A stretch of DNA of 64,000 nt from Reyranella massiliensis 521. GTDB lineage: Bacteria > Pseudomonadota > Alphaproteobacteria > Reyranellales > Reyranellaceae. A model generated the notes under the pieces. The model did not search any database. It was not told where the DNA came from and worked only from the letters and a program-made list of their open reading frames with translations. The position numbers and the translations under genes are program-made. Numbering within the stretch: the first letter of the stretch is position 1; each line of letters opens with the position of its first letter. This document shows, one piece after another, positions 62,854 to 64,000 of this stretch. The stretch covers positions 1,267,287 to 1,331,286 of the forward strand of contig NZ_HE997181.1 of NCBI RefSeq assembly GCF_000312425.1, given 5' to 3'.

Positions 62854-62882
62854 GAAACCGTCATTCGACAGGCGACGGTTTC
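62854..62882 (+). terminator. Perfect 9-bp hairpin after the M20-CMD-M81-TauD group
   Basis: GAAACCGTC (62854-62862) and GACGGTTTC (62874-62882) form a perfect stem with an 11-base loop, 33 bases after the TauD stop. There is no T-run, so it is at best a weak or Rho-assisted terminator or a 3'-end stabiliser. The rest of the 62822-63017 gap holds no gene I can support. Confidence 0.4.
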
Positions 62883-63017
62883 ACGGCCGGAGTGCAGGAG
62901 GCGGCAATTCGGCAGCTCATGGCGTGAGGCCGGCGGCCGAGGAGCAGAACAGACGAGTTGGCTGTTTTGTGTTCATCGACCAAGATGGCCCACTCGTTCT
63001 CCAGGAAGGAGCCCGTC

Positions 63018-63893
63018 ATGACCGTCACCATCACGCCGCTTACGTCCGTGTTCGCCGGCGAAGTTGGCGCGATCGACCTGCGGCGGGTCCATGATCGCGA
63101 ATCGCTGGAGGCGATCCGCGCCGGCATGGAAAGATACGCCGTGCTGGTCTTTCGCGATCAGAATTTCACTAACGAAGAGCAGCTCGACTTCGCCCAGCGT
63201 TTCGATGGCACGCTGCACGCCCGTACATCCTCCTCGGCCATTGGCAAGAATCGGTTCGGCAACGAGGCGCTGGCGGACATCTCCAACGTGGACAAGGATG
63301 GCAAGATCCGGGAGGCCAACAACCGCATGCGCGCCGCCGGGGTCGCCAACCGGCTGTGGCATACCGATGCGTCGTTCGTCGATCCGCCGGGGCGCTACTC
63401 CATGCTATCGGCTCGGGTGGTGCCGCCGGTGCGTGCCGATACGGAGTTCGCCGACATGCGCGCTGCCTACGATGCACTCGACGAGGACACCCGCGGCACA
63501 ATCGAAGAGTTGCGCGTTTTTCATTCCATCGTCTATTCGCGCCACGTCCTCGGTTTCGATTTCAGCGACGATGAGCAGGATAAGCTGAAGGGGGCCGTCC
63601 ACCCGCTGGTGCGCACCATCCCAGGGTCCGGTCGCCGAGCGCTCTATCTGGCCTCGCACGCCGCCCATATCGTCGACTGGCCGGTGCCGGAGGGTCGGCT
63701 GCTTCTGCGCGACCTGATCGACCATGCCACGCAGTCGCAGTTCATCTATCGCCACATCTGGCGGCCGCATGATTTCGTGATCTGGGACAATCGGTGCACC
63801 ATGCATCGTGCCCGGCCGTTCGACGACAAGACCCATCGCCGTGAGCTTCGGCGGACCACGACGCTGGACCTGCCGCTGCCGGCTTCGGCTTAG
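63018..63893 (+). CDS. TauD/TfdA-family 2-oxoglutarate dioxygenase, second copy
   Basis: The 291-residue enzyme has the TfdA-type metal triad: WHTDASFVDPPGRYS (His, Asp) and WDNRCTMHRARPFDD (His), with Arg in RRELRRTTTLD binding 2-oxoglutarate. The N-terminal part has VLVFRDQNFTNEEQLDFAQRFD, typical of 2,4-D dioxygenase-like members. It is only distantly similar to the copy at 61805. An AGGAAGGAG site fixes the start. It converges with the end of a third 2-oxoglutarate oxygenase gene 11 bases downstream. Confidence 0.92.
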   Translation: MTVTITPLTSVFAGEVGAIDLRRVHDRESLEAIRAGMERYAVLVFRDQNFTNEEQLDFAQRFDGTLHARTSSSAIGKNRFGNEALADISNVDKDGKIREANNRMRAAGVANRLWHTDASFVDPPGRYSMLSARVVPPVRADTEFADMRAAYDALDEDTRGTIEELRVFHSIVYSRHVLGFDFSDDEQDKLKGAVHPLVRTIPGSGRRALYLASHAAHIVDWPVPEGRLLLRDLIDHATQSQFIYRHIWRPHDFVIWDNRCTMHRARPFDDKTHRRELRRTTTLDLPLPASA

Positions 63894-63904
63894 GCGACGG
63901 CCTC

Positions 63905-64000
63905 TCAGCGCTTCTGGCGGAAGAACGTCGTCAGCACATAGCGGCGGCCCCGGCTCACCGGGCCGACCTTGTGCAGGAGCGAGCAGGAAAAGACAGCGGC
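63905..64000 (-). CDS. 2OG-Fe(II) oxygenase, C-terminal 31 residues (cut by window edge)
   Basis: A frame open to the right edge of the window encodes AAVFSCSLLHKVGPVSRGRRY and ten further residues before TGA. The pattern VFSCSLLH-V-PV-RGRRYVL is the final strand of prolyl-4-hydroxylase/PiuC-type 2-oxoglutarate oxygenases: its His is the third iron ligand and the Arg in the RG-RY segment binds 2-oxoglutarate. The upstream part and start lie outside the window. Confidence 0.7.
   Translation of the reverse strand, partial: AAVFSCSLLHKVGPVSRGRRYVLTTFFRQKR

Overview
The window is a dense, GC-rich (roughly 65% by eye), purely chromosomal stretch from what is most likely an alphaproteobacterium. 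Supporting evidence: the gyrA-coaD neighbourhood, an MlotiK1-type cyclic-nucleotide-gated K+ channel, TRAP, Bug and TauD families in number, HyuA/HyuB, and protein style like Reyranella or Bradyrhizobium-type soil bacteria (genus not provable here). No insertion sequence, phage gene, CRISPR array or rRNA was seen. No gap between genes exceeds 300 bases; the largest are about 220 bases (41376-41597), 196 (62822-63017) and 184 (47483-47666).

Layout. 1-4708: the end of an amidohydrolase, a HAD phosphatase, then housekeeping gyrA and coaD. 4762-4906: tRNA-Lys(UUU) with a clear sigma70-type promoter. 4935-14985: one long co-directional surface-glycan or glycolipid cluster: a Wzm/Wzt-type ABC exporter, a ceramide-glucosyltransferase-like GT21 enzyme, a STAS protein, a Wza-type OPX lipoprotein, a HlyD/DevB adaptor with DevC-like permease and DevA-like ATPase, and two cellulose-synthase-like GT2 enzymes. 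It converges on an opposite-strand pair, manC (GDP-mannose supply) and an amidinotransferase. 17406-20311: a KstD-like flavoprotein coupled to a cNMP-gated channel.

20370-32109: a tight catabolic operon (hyuA, hyuB, TRAP dctPQM, glutamine-synthetase-like ligase, Fe-alcohol dehydrogenase, dimethylglycine/sarcosine-dehydrogenase-like fusion), which looks like import and breakdown of an N-methylated or cyclic-amide compound. 32076-38647: phosphonate metabolism: a Na/Pi cotransporter with PhoU domain, a LysR regulator, and the divergent operon phnW-phnA-phnY, which converts 2-aminoethylphosphonate to acetate and phosphate. 47667-51485: a three-gene ABC importer of the putative 2-aminoethylphosphonate type. 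Its upstream region carries a near copy (48 of 60 bases, ungapped) of the phnW control region 12.8 kb away, so both are probably one LysR regulon. This is the strongest regulatory finding in the window.

38747-47482: mixed small-molecule genes (GFA-type zinc protein, two isocitrate lyase/PEP mutase family proteins, Bug binding protein, rhodanese, MFS transporter, Baeyer-Villiger-type monooxygenase, ArsR/AHSA1 pair, 2-oxopentenoate hydratase family protein, MarR). 51492-52229: an AT-richer gene for an unrecognised membrane-anchored protein. 52307-64000: a second catabolic region (PrpF, FAD oxidoreductase, HemL-like aminotransferase, agmatinase-family ureohydrolase, maleylacetate-reductase-like enzyme, M20 peptidase, CMD protein, M81/MlrC peptidase, two TauD dioxygenases and the end of a third 2-oxoglutarate oxygenase). 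Function calls rest on motifs read by eye; no database search was run.
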